This document shows positions 6,529-14,393 of a stretch of DNA of 15,333 nt, piece after piece. The notes under the pieces were generated by a model that was given only the letters and a program-made list of their open reading frames with translations, had not been told where the DNA came from and made no database searches. The stretch's first letter is position 1. Each line of letters opens with the position of its first letter. The DNA is taken from contig PCAI01000035.1 of the NCBI GenBank assembly GCA_002731195.1, positions 1-15,333 on the forward strand. The letters are read 5' to 3'. A program made the translations under genes and the position numbers. This DNA is from Methanobacteriota archaeon (GTDB lineage Archaea; Thermoplasmatota; Poseidoniia; Poseidoniales; Thalassarchaeaceae).

Positions 6529-7734
6529 ATGGAAGGGGTAACGATAGAGGAAGCTATCCAAATATCTTGTAAAATACCTTTAAAGAAAAAAACAGAAATA
6601 GTTTCATTAGATGATTCAATAAATAGGATATTAGCATATGATATTGTTTCAAAGGTCAACGATCCACGTTTTGATAATTCATCTATGGATGGTTGGGCTG
6701 TAAAATCAGAAGATTGTAAAAATTATGGTAACAAATTAAAAATAATTGGAACTAATAAAACAGGTAATTACAAATCTAACACCATAAACTCTGGAGAAGC
6801 ATGTAGAATAATGACTGGGGCGTCAATGCCTAATGGTGCAGATGCTATTGTAATAATAGAAGATACAACAATAGAAGAAAATATGGTCATAATCAATGGC
6901 CCTGCTAGAACTGAATATGTTCGTAAATGCGGTGAAAATATATCTAAAGGAGAGATCTCTCTAAAGGCAGGCACATTATTAAATTCTGCAGAAATATCTC
7001 TCTGTGCGACAACTGGGTACAGTGAATTAGAAGTAATACGAAAACCTAAAATCGCTATAATAAGCAATGGGGATGAATTAGTAAAACCAGGACATGCACT
7101 TCTTAATGGCCAAATATACGAATCAAATTCTTTTGGTTTAGCAGCATTAGTTAAAAAAATTGGATGTGAACCAATTAGATTAGGGATTGTACAAGACACA
7201 ATTGAAGGATTAAGACAGGCACTAAATCAAGCCTCGAGGGAATGTGATGCTATACTAACTAGTGGCGGTGTGAGTATGGGCAAATGGGACCTAGTTCGAA
7301 AAATAATGGAAGAAGAGGGAGAAATTAAATTTTGGAAAATAAAAATGAGACCAGGAGGGCCACCATTATTTGGAAAATGGAAAAACATACCTTTGTTTGG
7401 ATTGCCCGGAAACCCGGTCAGCAGTCATGTAGTTTTTACAATGATAGTTTTTCCATGGGTGGCTTATTCATTAGGTTTTAATGAAGAAAAAGGCCCTAGG
7501 CTAGCTGACAAAGTAAATGTAATATTAGAGAATCCTCTTAAAGGAGCACCAGATAAAGTATGTTTAAGAAGAATAAAAATTAGTAATAAAAATGGAACTT
7601 TAATGGCCACAACAAACACCCACCAAGGCAGCGGTAATATTCACAGTATGGTTATTCATAATGGATTATCTTTATTGCCACCAAACAAAGATGCTATATT
7701 GGGTGAAAAAATTGAAGCGTTATGGTTAAGATAA
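6529..7734 (+). CDS. moeA: Molybdopterin molybdenumtransferase MoeA
   Basis: MoeA inserts molybdenum into adenylylated molybdopterin, the last general step of molybdenum cofactor synthesis, in the cytoplasm. The 401-residue length is normal for a single-domain MoeA. Visible motifs are NSSMDGWAVK (M53-D54-G55-W56), GEACRIMTGASMPNGADAIV, KCGENISKGE, IISNGDELVKPG, TSGGVSMGKWD (SGGVSMG from residue 245), KMRPGGPP (~272-279) and LPGNPVSS (~290). The C-terminal domain IV follows and ends in QGSGNIHSM. The start at ATG 6529 gives the expected first helix (VTIEEAIQI). The family occurs in Archaea and Bacteria, sometimes fused to a periplasmic-binding-like domain, which is absent here. No other cofactor gene or molybdoenzyme is in the window. 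Confidence 0.95.
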   Translation: MEGVTIEEAIQISCKIPLKKKTEIVSLDDSINRILAYDIVSKVNDPRFDNSSMDGWAVKSEDCKNYGNKLKIIGTNKTGNYKSNTINSGEACRIMTGASMPNGADAIVIIEDTTIEENMVIINGPARTEYVRKCGENISKGEISLKAGTLLNSAEISLCATTGYSELEVIRKPKIAIISNGDELVKPGHALLNGQIYESNSFGLAALVKKIGCEPIRLGIVQDTIEGLRQALNQASRECDAILTSGGVSMGKWDLVRKIMEEEGEIKFWKIKMRPGGPPLFGKWKNIPLFGLPGNPVSSHVVFTMIVFPWVAYSLGFNEEKGPRLADKVNVILENPLKGAPDKVCLRRIKISNKNGTLMATTNTHQGSGNIHSMVIHNGLSLLPPNKDAILGEKIEALWLR

Positions 7735-7743
7735 GACAATTAC

Positions 7744-7755
7744 TGTTTCTATTTT
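7744..7755 (+). terminator. T-rich tract after moeA
   Basis: TGTTTCTATTTT lies ten bases after the moeA stop and ahead of the uvrA promoter region. It could end the moeA transcript by the archaeal T-tract mechanism. There is no hairpin. Weak evidence. Confidence 0.3.
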
Positions 7756-7771
7756 ACAACCATGAATTCAA

Positions 7772-7787
7772 GGGCTATAGTTGGCCC
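7772..7787 (+). promoter_or_regulatory. Candidate uvrA TATA element inside a GGGC/GCCC inverted repeat
   Basis: GGGC-TATAGTTG-GCCC places a TATA-like core (7776-7780) 32-36 nt before the uvrA ATG, with perfect 4-bp inverted arms on both sides. The arms stand out as G+C-rich in this DNA. An ACAATTGT palindrome follows at 7790-7797. The TATA core fits a start site near 7800. The arms could be an operator, but they are short. Confidence 0.35.
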
Positions 7788-7801
7788 GGACAATTGTATT
7801 A

Positions 7802-7808
7802 GGGGTGA
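7802..7808 (+). promoter_or_regulatory. Shine-Dalgarno-like site of uvrA
   Basis: GGGGTGA, three bases before ATG 7812, resembles the GGTGA end of the anti-SD complement. Several other starts in the window lack such a site, so uvrA may be translated from a leadered message. Confidence 0.45.
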
Positions 7809-7811
7809 AAT

Positions 7812-10784
7812 ATGCCATCAAAGAAAAAGAATCCCAATCAAGAAGGTTGGATAGAAGTACGAGGTGCACGTACTCACAATTTGAAAGATATTGATGTAAA
7901 TATTCCTAGAGGTAAATTTGTTGTTTTAACTGGTGTTTCAGGTTCAGGAAAATCTTCTCTTGCTTTTGATACATTATACGCAGAAGGACAAAGAAGATAT
8001 GTTGAAAGTTTAAGCTCTTATGCACGACAATTTTTAGGCCAGATGAAAAAACCAGACTGCGACTCAATTGAAGGGCTATCTCCTGCAATAAGCATTGACC
8101 AAAAACAAGGTAGTCATAATCCTCGTTCCACAGTAGCAACTGTTACAGAAATGATGGATTACATGCGTCTATTATGGGCCAGAGTGGGGACGCCACACTG
8201 TCCAGATTGTGGGGATGAAGTTGCTAGAAGATCAATACAAGAAATAGTTGATGATGTAATGTGGCGCTTTGCAAATCATGCTTTGGCAATCTGGAGCCCT
8301 ACAATACGTAATCGAAAGGGCACACATATTGATTTATTTAAGGCACTAGTAGAACAAGGATATTTGCAGGGCAAAGTAAACGGCCGAGAAGCAAATTTTG
8401 ATAATCCACCAATTTTAGAAAAGAATCTAAGACATGATATTGATATTAGAATTGATAGATTAAAAATTTCTAGAGAAAATAGACAACGTCTAACAGAAGC
8501 AATTGATGCAGGATTACGTTTGGGTGGCGGTACAGTAGCAGTTCAAAGCATAAAAAAACCAACCAATAACAACTCTAATGAAAATCCAAAAAATCAAATC
8601 CAGGAAGGAGAAATTATAGCATATTCTGAAGAATTTGCATGTCCTGAACATGGAGCTTTCTTACCTGAAATGTCTCCTCGAGTATTTTCATTCAATAATC
8701 CCCTAGGTGCGTGCCCCGCATGCCAAGGACTAGGGGTGCAAAGGACATTTTCAGAAGAACTAATTATAGACAAAAACTCCACTGTAGAGGAAGGATGCAT
8801 TATCCCTTTTCGACGTTCCATGATGTCTGGATGGTATAGGAAACAAATGATACAAACATGCAATCATTATGAAATACCAACCAATATTCCATTTCAAGAT
8901 TTAGATGATGATTCATGCGATATTTTATTGAATGGTTCAGGCAGTACTTCGATAAATTTTGAATTTTCTTCTGACGGAGGATCATCATACAAAATGTCAA
9001 AACCATGGGAAGGCGTATATTCTAGACTAAATAGAACATATACAGATACCAGCTCTGATCGTACTAGATCAAGATTAACATCATATATGACTGATAAACC
9101 ATGTTTGGATTGCAATGGCCAAAAATTAAATCCTGCTGTGAGCGGAGTTATTGTTGGTGGCGTTTCCTTACCAGAAATATCTGCATGTAGTGTTTTAGAA
9201 GCTTTAGCGGTGGTGCAAAAATGGCGTCAACATAATAATAAAAAAACTTGGGAAAAATTAGGAAGAGAAAAACCAGAATCAACCACAGTTCAAAAAACAT
9301 CGATTTTAGATGAAAAATCAATTTTTATCGGTAATGATATCATCAAAGAGATAGAATCACGACTTCGATTTTTGGCATTGGTAGGCCTCGATTATTTAAC
9401 ATTAGACCGCCGCGCTAATACACTTTCTGGTGGTGAATCCCAAAGAATTAGACTCGCCACTCAAATTGGTACTAGACTTACTGGTGTGATGTATGTTTTA
9501 GATGAACCAAGTATAGGACTACACCCAAGAGACAATGGTCGTTTATTAGAAACGTTGAGGGAATTAACAGATTTAGGAAATACATTACTTGTTGTTGAAC
9601 ATGATGAGGCAACGATGAGACAAGCTGATTGGGTCGTTGACATAGGCCCTGGGGCAGGGAAAGAGGGCGGACAGATATTAGTAAGTGGTACAATAGAAGA
9701 ATTATTAAAAAATAAAAAAAGTATTACTAGCGCTTACTTATCAGGCAAATCAATCATACCTCTTCCAAAAGATAGACATACACCCAAACCAAATTATTGG
9801 ATCAATATTAAAGGAGCAAAACAAAACAATCTACAGAATATAGACGTTAATATTCCATTAGGATGCTTTGTTGTGTTTACTGGTGTTTCAGGGTCAGGAA
9901 AATCCTCTCTTGTTACATCTACTTTGGCCCCCGCACTTCTTAGGAAACTACACGGTTCTGATGATACACCAGGTAATCATGATAGTATTGAGGGATTAGA
10001 AAATATAGATAAAGCAATTGTGATTAACCAATCTCCCATTGGACGCACCCCACGCTCCAATCCTGCAACATATACAGGTTTATTCACTCCCATTAGAGAT
10101 TTATTCTCTAAAACTAATACTTCAAAGGAGCGAGGTTATGGTCCAGGGCAATTTTCATTTAATGTTAAAGGAGGGAGATGTGAATCTTGTAAGGGAGCAG
10201 GTTCTTCTAAACTTGAAATGAATTTTTTACCAGATGTTTGGGTAACATGTGATATTTGTAAAGGAAGAAGATATACTCGAGAGACTTTGGAAGTTTTATG
10301 GAAAGGTAAGACAATACACGATATTTTGGTAATGAATGTAGATGAGGCATGCGATTTTTTCAAAAATCAAAAATCAATTTATCGGATTCTTTCTACTTTA
10401 CAAGATGTAGGTTTGGGATACATAAGACTCGGACAACCTGCTACTACACTTTCAGGCGGGGAGGCACAAAGAGTAAAATTAGCGACAGAGTTACATAAAA
10501 TACCTAGAAAACATACTTTGTATATACTAGATGAACCAACAACTGGATTAGCATTATCTGATGTCCATCAATTAACGGATGTATTACTAAGATTACGTAG
10601 AAATGGCCATACTGTTATCGTAATAGAACACCATATGGACGTCATTAAATGTGCAGATTGGGTAATCGATCTTGGACCAGAAGGGGGAGAAAGAGGAGGC
10701 CATATAGTTGCTGAAGGAACACCCTTTCAAATTTCTAAAAATATTAATAGTTTCACTGGCAAACATCTCCAAAATTCATTATAA
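7812..10784 (+). CDS. uvrA: Excinuclease ABC subunit A (UvrA)
   Basis: UvrA is the damage-recognising ABC ATPase of nucleotide excision repair; it loads UvrB onto lesions. At 990 residues it is longer than the usual ~940. Motifs in order: Walker A GVSGSGKSS (41-49); the UvrB-binding/insertion region with SPRVFSFNNPLGACPACQGLG; first ABC signature LSGGESQ (538) followed by VLDEP; second Walker A (691); the zinc module RCESCKG...CDICKGRRY with FNVKGGRC; second signature LSGGEAQ (880) and ILDEPTTGL. The first zinc site reads C277-x2-H280...C301-x2-C304, with His where E. coli has Cys. Extra length lies in low-complexity inserts, an Asn-rich one at ~257-268 and a charged one at ~475-510. In Archaea uvrA is patchy and considered bacterial in origin. 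uvrB and uvrC are not in the window. The 3' end is three bases from the convergent tRNA gene. Confidence 0.97.
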   Translation: MPSKKKNPNQEGWIEVRGARTHNLKDIDVNIPRGKFVVLTGVSGSGKSSLAFDTLYAEGQRRYVESLSSYARQFLGQMKKPDCDSIEGLSPAISIDQKQGSHNPRSTVATVTEMMDYMRLLWARVGTPHCPDCGDEVARRSIQEIVDDVMWRFANHALAIWSPTIRNRKGTHIDLFKALVEQGYLQGKVNGREANFDNPPILEKNLRHDIDIRIDRLKISRENRQRLTEAIDAGLRLGGGTVAVQSIKKPTNNNSNENPKNQIQEGEIIAYSEEFACPEHGAFLPEMSPRVFSFNNPLGACPACQGLGVQRTFSEELIIDKNSTVEEGCIIPFRRSMMSGWYRKQMIQTCNHYEIPTNIPFQDLDDDSCDILLNGSGSTSINFEFSSDGGSSYKMSKPWEGVYSRLNRTYTDTSSDRTRSRLTSYMTDKPCLDCNGQKLNPAVSGVIVGGVSLPEISACSVLEALAVVQKWRQHNNKKTWEKLGREKPESTTVQKTSILDEKSIFIGNDIIKEIESRLRFLALVGLDYLTLDRRANTLSGGESQRIRLATQIGTRLTGVMYVLDEPSIGLHPRDNGRLLETLRELTDLGNTLLVVEHDEATMRQADWVVDIGPGAGKEGGQILVSGTIEELLKNKKSITSAYLSGKSIIPLPKDRHTPKPNYWINIKGAKQNNLQNIDVNIPLGCFVVFTGVSGSGKSSLVTSTLAPALLRKLHGSDDTPGNHDSIEGLENIDKAIVINQSPIGRTPRSNPATYTGLFTPIRDLFSKTNTSKERGYGPGQFSFNVKGGRCESCKGAGSSKLEMNFLPDVWVTCDICKGRRYTRETLEVLWKGKTIHDILVMNVDEACDFFKNQKSIYRILSTLQDVGLGYIRLGQPATTLSGGEAQRVKLATELHKIPRKHTLYILDEPTTGLALSDVHQLTDVLLRLRRNGHTVIVIEHHMDVIKCADWVIDLGPEGGERGGHIVAEGTPFQISKNINSFTGKHLQNSL

Positions 10785-10787
10785 TTC

Positions 10788-10865
10788 TGGCGGGCGCGGC
10801 AGGATTCGAACCCGCGGTCCCTGGCTTAGGAGGCCAGTGCATTATCCGAGCTATGCTACACGCCC
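10788..10865 (-). tRNA. tRNA-Arg (anticodon CCT)
   Basis: The minus strand folds as a full cloverleaf. The acceptor GGGCGTG pairs with CGCGCCC (one T-G wobble). The D stem is GCAT/ATGC. The anticodon stem CTGGC/GCCAG closes the loop CTCCTAA with anticodon CCT, which reads AGG (Arg). The variable loop is GGACC. The T stem GCGGG/CCTGC (one wobble) holds the loop TTCGAAT. The discriminator is G, and CCA is encoded directly after it (10788-10790). There is no intron. The gene is 78 nt with CCA and convergent with uvrA, with three bases between them. Confidence 0.95.
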
Positions 10866-10892
10866 ATTTACCCCAAGACTCCTCTCTCAAGA

Positions 10893-10909
10893 AATGTATT
10901 GTTAAATTC
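10893..10909 (-). promoter_or_regulatory. Possible tRNA-Arg promoter element
   Basis: On the minus strand this AT-rich segment (GAATTTAACAATACATT) lies about 28-44 nt upstream of the tRNA 5' end and contains TATA-like strings. It is inside the ~102-base gap between the tRNA and the divergent membrane-protein gene. Position supports a promoter; the exact box is not resolved. Confidence 0.3.
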
Positions 10910-10937
10910 AACCCTTTCAAAACAAATAAGCCGATAG

Positions 10938-10946
10938 CATAAACTT
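10938..10946 (+). promoter_or_regulatory. Possible TATA element of the four-helix membrane protein gene
   Basis: GCATAAACT lies 22-30 nt before ATG 10968, the distance expected for a leaderless archaeal transcript. No Shine-Dalgarno sequence precedes the start. Weak match to the TATA consensus. Confidence 0.25.
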
Positions 10947-10967
10947 CGTAACGCTTGTCGAGCAATC

Positions 10968-12434
10968 ATGAGCACAGAGTCCGAACTACCAACTCCCTAT
11001 GGTAGTGGTAGCACCTATGGTGCAGGTAATCAAAACTCATTATATCGAAGAGTACATGCAAGAGACACTGGGAGAAAATTATGGACTAGCATTGCTTCTT
11101 ACAGAATTTTACAACAAATTAGAATTTCACTTGTATTTATAGCACCAATTTATGCAAGTTTGAATTATTTTAATTTCACACATACAAATGTTAATGTTAG
11201 TATAGTATTATTTATTCTTATTTTTTTGTTATTTATCCCTAGCTTTCTTGCGATAATATTTGCCCAAATGTCAGCACGAGACAGATTACAATTAAAAACC
11301 TCAGAAGGTAAAAAATCAATGAATTCAATACCGGGTACAGAACGCATCCTCAACACTCTTCGCGAAAGGCGTGTTTTAGAAACAACTAGATTATTAACTC
11401 CATTATTCAGTGCTATTTTACTTTATTTTATATCATCCTTTCAAACGGATATAATCCTAGGCTCAATACTTAATGGTTCGGCCATAATGTTGGCCGTATT
11501 TTGTTTTTTATTATCAATCTCTCTCGACTCAACAGAAATACCAATGCGAGATAATCAATTCCCATTATTGTCGTTACACGCGCCAACATTACACCATAGT
11601 GCACTTGAAAAGGTTATTACTGAAATATTAATAGCACATTTAGATCCAGAAACCGCATCATATTTTGAGGAATGGATTAATTCGTTGAAGAATAAAGTTA
11701 GAAGACATACAAATCCTGAAGAGGCTGTTGAATATTTACTTAGAACTTTACACCTTAATTCACTTAATTTATTAGATGAAAATAGAATGTTCACAGAAAT
11801 AAAAAGAGTATTCAAAGTTTCAGCAGTAGATGATTTAAAATCTGATACAAAATTTAATTTAAAATCTTTACAAATACTACTTCAACACACAAAAAGTTGG
11901 CAACCTTCTTTTTTTAGAGTAATAGACAGATTAGTGGGAGATGTTCAAAGAGGCCATTCATCCATCGTAGAAGATAAATGGAGAATGGATTTAGAAATCC
12001 CTCCTCTTGCGTCAGAAGGACAAACTGATTTAATCGCCATGGTACACAATTTTTCAGGAAAAGAGAGAATAATAGAAATAGAAATAATTTCTGCAGAAGG
12101 AGCACCAACATCTCAAGTTATAAGACTCCAATCTCCAACTTCCAAGAGATTAAAATCTTCTATAGATCTTGGAGAAGAAGACGAAGATCTTGTTAATGCT
12201 CTCACAGAAAAATTAGATAATTGTGTTACACTTTGGGTTGGTTTAGCATGGCCAAATACTGTTTCAGGAAGCCGACCAGTACAAATAAATCTCAATCTTG
12301 ATTCTGGAGAAACTTTGATTAGTACGGTAGTAAATACTGCTATTTCCGCAGGAGCACATGCCGAAAGTGCTGGAAACAAGATGATTGATGCAGCATCTTC
12401 GGTCAGAGAACTAGCACTTAGTTTTGCAGAATAG
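10968..12434 (+). CDS. Uncharacterised four-helix membrane protein with large C-terminal soluble region
   Basis: A 488-residue protein that I do not recognise. The N-terminus (~1-35) is Gly/Ser/Tyr-rich and probably disordered. Four hydrophobic segments follow as two hairpins: ~52-70, 77-99, 141-158 and 162-185. A basic/polar loop (~101-140) links the hairpins. The remaining ~300 residues are soluble. Residues ~205-300 look helical and charged. Around 340-440 the sequence looks beta-rich (DLIAMVHNFSGKERIIEIEII, then DNCVTLWVGLAWPN and VQINLNLDSGE), possibly an Ig-like or similar sandwich. The tail (~445-488) is Ala/Ser-rich and helical. With an even number of helices both ends should be on the same side, probably cytosolic given the basic N-terminal flank. 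It begins the co-directional set that continues with the flavoprotein gene 62 bases later. Confidence 0.85.
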   Translation: MSTESELPTPYGSGSTYGAGNQNSLYRRVHARDTGRKLWTSIASYRILQQIRISLVFIAPIYASLNYFNFTHTNVNVSIVLFILIFLLFIPSFLAIIFAQMSARDRLQLKTSEGKKSMNSIPGTERILNTLRERRVLETTRLLTPLFSAILLYFISSFQTDIILGSILNGSAIMLAVFCFLLSISLDSTEIPMRDNQFPLLSLHAPTLHHSALEKVITEILIAHLDPETASYFEEWINSLKNKVRRHTNPEEAVEYLLRTLHLNSLNLLDENRMFTEIKRVFKVSAVDDLKSDTKFNLKSLQILLQHTKSWQPSFFRVIDRLVGDVQRGHSSIVEDKWRMDLEIPPLASEGQTDLIAMVHNFSGKERIIEIEIISAEGAPTSQVIRLQSPTSKRLKSSIDLGEEDEDLVNALTEKLDNCVTLWVGLAWPNTVSGSRPVQINLNLDSGETLISTVVNTAISAGAHAESAGNKMIDAASSVRELALSFAE

Positions 12435-12437
12435 TAC

Positions 12438-12453
12438 GTGTCAATTAAGACAC
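12438..12453. repeat. Inverted repeat upstream of the flavoprotein gene, first copy
   Basis: GTGTC-AATTAA-GACAC, a perfect 5-bp inverted repeat with a 6-base A/T centre, starts three bases after the membrane-protein stop. It could be an operator or a weak terminator hairpin. No T-tract follows. Confidence 0.5.
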
Positions 12454-12460
12454 TTCATGC

Positions 12461-12474
12461 GTCATGTTCATGAC
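12461..12474. repeat. Inverted repeat upstream of the flavoprotein gene, second copy
   Basis: GTCATG-TT-CATGAC is a perfect 6-bp inverted repeat with a 2-base centre, 22 nt before ATG 12497. The 2-base centre disfavours an RNA hairpin and favours a dimeric DNA-binding site. It contains an upstream ATG at 12464 that is in frame with the flavoprotein. Confidence 0.5.
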
Positions 12475-12496
12475 ATTATTGTTCTTGCGCGTATAC

Positions 12497-13927
12497 ATGG
12501 AGTCTTGGGAAGTCGTAGTTATTGGAGGAAATCCAGCCGCACTTCGTGCTGCTATAGCGGCTGCTGACGGAGGTGCAAGCACAATATTAATTGATAGTGC
12601 AGGCATAGGTTCCAGACAGGGCAACCCATCACTCTCAGGACTTGCTGCTAGTGTGGGAGAAATCGACTCTTCGGCACACCGCGAAGATACTATATTTGTA
12701 GGAGGAGAAAAAACAAACAAGATCTCAGCAGCTAGAGTTTGCGGACAAGCCGTTTCAATAGTTGCAGAATTAGAACGATGGGGTCTTGTTTTTAGGCGGG
12801 ATGAAGAAGGATTACCATACCGCTCTAACGCACCTGGTCATAGCAAAGCAAGATTGACAGGTTGTGGAGAGGCAACAGTGAGAGAAATTACCAGGGTATT
12901 AGAAGAACAAACAATAAAAAGAAAAATCACCAGAAAATATGATTGTCAAGCATTATCTATCGTTTCAGATAATCATCAAGTAAGTGGACTTACTTATTTA
13001 GATATTATATCGGGAGAAGTCCATTCAATTCAAGCCAAATCAATAATACTTGCAACAGAAGGTTATGAAGGATTATGGCAATCACCAGCAGAGGGCTCTG
13101 GAACAGGACTAGCTTTAGCGATAAAATCACACATATCTCTCAATGGTATGAATAATTTTCCAACACATCCTCTGACAATAAAAGGTACTAATATGCATAT
13201 ACCTATAGATATTTTAGATTCTGGGGGCCAAATAAGAAAGCCAAATGGAGACAATGCACAACCCAGTGATGTTATAGAAGAAAATTGTGTATTAGATTTA
13301 CGAAAAATCAATCAGGAAGAAAAAGTTTGGTATAATAACACATTATTGAATATAAAAAATAGAACTAATTTAGATATAAAAAACGATGTTATACCAATTT
13401 CTTCTTCTATAGTTACGACTGGAGGAATTCCTGTAGATTCAGAAGGCCGAGTTACGTTAAATGAAGGAGAACTGTGGTTTACTGGATTATATGCTGCAGG
13501 CCAATCTTCTAATAATGGCATGCATGGTAGTGGATTATTACCGGGAAATATGTTGCTAAATGGACTTTTTTCTGGTCAAATAGCAGGTTCAAGCGCATCA
13601 TCTTGGGCTATAAAAGAAAATTTTTCCAACTCTTCTCTGGTAAAACTGGAAGAACAGAAATCCTTGAATAAAATAAACAAAATACACAACTCTAAAGGCA
13701 AAACAGTTGGTCAAATTTCAACAACATTAAAATCCCTTTCAAATCATTTATTTAATGAACCAGAACAAACTTCTAGCATTAGCAAATCTCTTGAGGAATT
13801 ACAAAAAAATGGTTTTAGATTGACAGACACATCAAAAGCCATGAATACTGAATTACTTACTGCTATACAAATTTATCATTTGATATTAATATTGGAAAAA
13901 ATACTTTTAGAGGAAAAAGAAGGATAG
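12497..13927 (+). CDS. Diverged SdhA/FrdA-like FAD-dependent oxidoreductase, stand-alone
   Basis: A 476-residue protein of the succinate dehydrogenase/fumarate reductase flavoprotein superfamily; SdhA has ~570-590. The N-terminal Rossmann start EVVVIGGNPAALRAA departs from GxGxxG (N12 and A15 replace Gly). LERWGLVFRRDEEGLPY, QAKSIILATEGYEG and the C-terminal GLYAAGQSSNNGMHGSGLLPGNMLLNG match SdhA regions in order. SdhA's FAD-linking His is absent (GNPSLSGLAAS replaces SHTVAAQGG). The TEG/RGEGG substrate loop reads PIDILDSGG, and the capping region with the catalytic Arg is largely deleted. FAD binding is plausible; succinate/fumarate activity is unlikely. ATG 12497 gives the usual N-terminus. 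ATG 12464 would add a hydrophobic MFMTLLFLRVY stretch. No iron-sulfur or membrane-anchor subunit is adjacent. The HIT gene follows after six bases. Confidence 0.8.
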   Translation: MESWEVVVIGGNPAALRAAIAAADGGASTILIDSAGIGSRQGNPSLSGLAASVGEIDSSAHREDTIFVGGEKTNKISAARVCGQAVSIVAELERWGLVFRRDEEGLPYRSNAPGHSKARLTGCGEATVREITRVLEEQTIKRKITRKYDCQALSIVSDNHQVSGLTYLDIISGEVHSIQAKSIILATEGYEGLWQSPAEGSGTGLALAIKSHISLNGMNNFPTHPLTIKGTNMHIPIDILDSGGQIRKPNGDNAQPSDVIEENCVLDLRKINQEEKVWYNNTLLNIKNRTNLDIKNDVIPISSSIVTTGGIPVDSEGRVTLNEGELWFTGLYAAGQSSNNGMHGSGLLPGNMLLNGLFSGQIAGSSASSWAIKENFSNSSLVKLEEQKSLNKINKIHNSKGKTVGQISTTLKSLSNHLFNEPEQTSSISKSLEELQKNGFRLTDTSKAMNTELLTAIQIYHLILILEKILLEEKEG

Positions 13928-13933
13928 GATAAC

Positions 13934-14365
13934 TTGTCTGAAGAAGAAACTATATTTTCTTTGATTATTGATGGCAGAATACCATCCTACAAACTATATG
14001 AAGATGAATTAATTATAGCAATTTTGGACATAAATCCATTCAGCCCGGGGCATGCATTAGTTATTCCTAAAGAAAAAGTAGCCACATTAGATAAATTATC
14101 TGAAAAATCATCAGCCGCTATTGGTGCACTATTGCCCAAAATATCTAGAGCGATTTTGAATATTACAGGTGCAACAGAGTTTAATGTATTACAAAATAAT
14201 GGCAAAAAAGCATTCCAATCTGTTTTCCATGTACATTTTCACATTATTCCTAAATTTGAAGATGGACGTGGTTTACAATTTCCGTTCAAATCCACTCCCA
14301 TAGATCATGAAGAAGCATCAATAATGTCTGAAAAAATACAACAACTCCTTCTGCAAGGGACATAG
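13934..14365 (+). CDS. HIT-family nucleotide hydrolase/transferase
   Basis: A 143-residue histidine-triad protein, normal length for an Hit/Hint-type enzyme. These cytosolic proteins hydrolyse nucleotide phosphoramidates or dinucleoside polyphosphates. The fold hallmarks are present: ILDINPFSPGHALVIPK early, NVLQNNGKKAFQSVFHVHFHIIPK with the triad H99-x-H101-x-H103, and a C-terminal helix. The start is TTG 13934, since no ATG lies near the family start and SEEETIFSLIIDGRIPSYKLYED aligns with the usual N-terminus. The preceding AGGATAGGAT is weakly Shine-Dalgarno-like. It begins six bases after the flavoprotein stop, so the genes are co-transcribed. The substrate cannot be told from sequence. 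Confidence 0.93.
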   Translation: MSEEETIFSLIIDGRIPSYKLYEDELIIAILDINPFSPGHALVIPKEKVATLDKLSEKSSAAIGALLPKISRAILNITGATEFNVLQNNGKKAFQSVFHVHFHIIPKFEDGRGLQFPFKSTPIDHEEASIMSEKIQQLLLQGT

Positions 14366-14393
14366 TCTAAACCACAATCCTCTTGAGATAATC

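Noticed and set aside
8594..9115. Several open frames on the minus strand opposite uvrA
   Set aside because: They lie within a clearly coding plus-strand gene, resemble no family, and are explained as shadow frames.
10785..10865. tRNA gene as an integration site for a mobile element
   Set aside because: Both flanks hold ordinary chromosomal genes; no integrase and no repeated tRNA 3' end is visible.
10708..10965. Short open frames across the tRNA-Arg region
   Set aside because: They run through a well-folded tRNA gene and have no recognisable protein character.
12464..12496. Hydrophobic N-terminal stretch (MFMTLLFLRVY) as a signal peptide of the flavoprotein
   Set aside because: It is only 11 residues, has no n-region or cleavage site, and overlaps a palindrome; the FAD domain starts normally at ATG 12497.
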